This document shows positions 62,670 to 64,000 of a DNA stretch of 64,000 bases, in pieces. The DNA lies in the NCBI GenBank assembly GCA_036560485.1, contig DATBRC010000054.1, positions 1 through 64,000 on the forward strand, written 5' to 3'. Made by a program: the position numbers and the translations under genes. Position 1 is the stretch's first letter. Each line of letters begins with the position of its first letter. The notes beneath the pieces are model-generated. The model worked only from the letters and a program-made list of their open reading frames with translations, searched no databases and had not been told where the DNA came from. The DNA is from DATBRC01 sp036560485 (GTDB lineage: Bacteria > Pseudomonadota > Gammaproteobacteria > Burkholderiales > Burkholderiaceae_D).

Positions 62670-63746
62670 TCAGATTGCCGCAGCGATCGCCTTGCCAACC
62701 TCGGTCGTATTGCTGGTTCCCCCAAGGTCGGGAGTAGTCGGCCCTTGCACCAGCACGGTTTCGATTGCCGTCATGATCGCGTCGTGCGCGGCCGCATAGT
62801 TCGCAGCGCCATTGCCGAGGAAATCGAGCATCATTGCGCCGGACCAGATCATGCCGATCGGATTGGCAATGTTTTTGCCGAAAATGTCGGGCGCCGAGCC
62901 GTGCACAGGTTCGAACAGGGATGGAAAATTGCGCTCCGGATTCAGGTTTGCCGAAGGCGCGATACCGATCGTGCCGGTGCATGCCGGCCCTAGATCCGAC
63001 AAGATGTCGCCGAACAGATTGGATGCGACCACCACGTCGAAACGTTCCGGCGATAGCACGAAGCGCGCACACAAGATATCGATATGGTACTTGTCATACC
63101 GTACGTCGGCATACGATGATGCCATCGCTTCTACCCGTTCATCCCAGTACGGCATGCTAATAGAAATGCCGTTCGACTTGGTGGCTGAGGTGAGATGTTT
63201 CTTAGGACGGCTTTGTGCGAGCTCGAACGCGTATCTCAGTATCCGGTCGGTACCCTTGCGCGTAAAAATCGCGTCCTGTACCACAAATTCACGGTCGGTA
63301 CCGTCGAACATCTTTCCGCCTACCGACGAGTATTCGCCTTCGGTGTTTTCACGCACGACGTAGAAATCGATGTCGCCTGGCCTGCGGTTGGCCAGCGGGC
63401 AAGGCACGCCAGGCATTAGGCGCACTGGGCGCAGGTTGACGTATTGGTCGAACTCGCGGCGGAATTTCAGTAGCGAACCCCACAGCGAAATATGGTCGGG
63501 CACCTTATCGGGCATGCCGGCAGCGCCGAAATAGATGGCTTCAAAGCCATCTAGTTGCTGGCGCCAGTCATCCGGCATCATCTGGCCATGCTTGACGAAG
63601 TAGTCGCAGTTGGCCCACTCCATGGCCGCAAACTCAAGAGCAATGTTGAATTTGCGTGCAGCCGCTTCCAGCACGCGCAACCCTTCCGGCATGACTTCGT
63701 TACCGATGCCGTCGCCGGCGATGACTGCAATTTTATGGGCTTTCAT
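62670..63746 (-). CDS. tartrate / D-malate dehydrogenase (isocitrate/isopropylmalate DH family)
   Basis: The 358-residue product starts MKAHKIAVIAGDGIGNEVMPEG. It has FDQYVNLRPVRLMPG, VRENTEGEYSSVGGKMFDGT, KSNGISISMPYWDERV, ASNLFGDILSDLGPACTGTIGIAPSANLNP and EPVHGSAPDIFGKNIANPIG. The ENTEGEYSSVGG segment and its Lys/Tyr neighbours match TtuC/YeaU-type enzymes that oxidatively decarboxylate tartrate or D-malate with NAD+. LeuB itself differs there. The ATG at 63746 fits the family. A LysR-type regulator starts 135 bp away divergently. Confidence 0.88.
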   Translation of the reverse strand: MKAHKIAVIAGDGIGNEVMPEGLRVLEAAARKFNIALEFAAMEWANCDYFVKHGQMMPDDWRQQLDGFEAIYFGAAGMPDKVPDHISLWGSLLKFRREFDQYVNLRPVRLMPGVPCPLANRRPGDIDFYVVRENTEGEYSSVGGKMFDGTDREFVVQDAIFTRKGTDRILRYAFELAQSRPKKHLTSATKSNGISISMPYWDERVEAMASSYADVRYDKYHIDILCARFVLSPERFDVVVASNLFGDILSDLGPACTGTIGIAPSANLNPERNFPSLFEPVHGSAPDIFGKNIANPIGMIWSGAMMLDFLGNGAANYAAAHDAIMTAIETVLVQGPTTPDLGGTSNTTEVGKAIAAAI

Positions 63747-63880
63747 GGAGATAACCTTTTGCGGTTGAGGGCGAATTGAGGACGGATTCATCTTACCGAA
63801 TATAGAAGAATATATAATCAGCAGATTCGTGATGTCATAAAACACGATTTGTGAACAATAATTGGGGATGATCCGTTCGC

Positions 63881-64000
63881 ATGCCTTCGAACCTTAAAGT
63901 GACCCGGCCACTGCTCGAAGACCTGAGCCTATTCTGTGTCGTCGTCCGAAAACAGAGCTTCGCTGCGTCGGCGCTAGAACTTGGAGTTTCCAACGCGCTC
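63881..64000 (+). CDS. LysR-type regulator, N-terminal fragment (cut by window end)
   Basis: The visible 40 residues, LLEDLSLFCVVVRKQSFAASALELGVSNAL, form the start of a LysR winged HTH domain. Divergence from the tartrate/D-malate dehydrogenase gene suggests it controls that gene, as LysR regulators often do with their neighbour. The rest lies beyond the window. Confidence 0.8.
   Translation, partial: MPSNLKVTRPLLEDLSLFCVVVRKQSFAASALELGVSNAL

Overview
The window looks like a chromosomal segment of a betaproteobacterium in Burkholderiales, most like Oxalobacteraceae (Herminiimonas/Janthinobacterium type). This is judged from gene order and protein style, not from a database search. Core markers include the rpsU-yqeY-dnaG-rpoD macromolecular-synthesis group, rimP-nusA-infB-rbfA-truB-typA, a nirB-nirD-nasA nitrate assimilation cluster next to ybiB, and scpB-rluB. 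There are three intact tRNA genes: Ile2(CAU), Arg(CCU) and Lys(UUU).

Layout. Positions 1-6600 hold envelope and stress genes: a secreted protein, a phospholipase-D-type lipoprotein, a DUF3309 peptide, a Cys-rich copper-storage-like protein, CsbD, a repeat-containing periplasmic protein and an AI-2E/PerM transporter, with a 159-bp palindromic repeat among them. Positions 6750-13830 hold rhlE, tRNA-Ile2 and the rpoD-dnaG-yqeY-rpsU group. Positions 13970-26690 hold housekeeping genes and nitrate assimilation. There nirB and a nitrate MFS transporter diverge from one intergenic region with two facing sigma-54 promoters and an NtrC-like site, and a PP2C-kinase fusion lies downstream. Positions 26700-49270 are core genome (icd, rluE, rpsT, murJ, uup, dusA, an omega-transaminase, the nusA-infB operon, rluB, scpB).

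Positions 49270-62650 are accessory. tRNA-Lys is followed at once by an operon of two different tyrosine recombinases, an excisionase-like HTH protein and an orphan recombinase N-terminal domain. Next comes about 1.1 kb packed with nearly twenty short perfect or near-perfect stem-loops and no convincing protein. After it lie a small membrane protein and a VgrG cassette: VgrG spike, candidate effector, lipoprotein and SseB-like candidate immunity proteins. A gene-free AT-rich stretch then carries a 106-bp inverted-repeat element and an array of TAATTAG..TGACA repeats that looks like the end of a Tn7/Tn5053-like transposon. A 5'-truncated gene remnant closes the island. The window ends with a tartrate/D-malate dehydrogenase gene and a divergent, truncated LysR regulator.

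The least explained parts are the stem-loop array with two covarying modules (52937-53892), the recombinase operon at tRNA-Lys, the VgrG cassette, the nusA-operon leader with an intrinsic terminator, and a 40-residue ORF between nirB and nirD. All family names come from reading motifs by eye.
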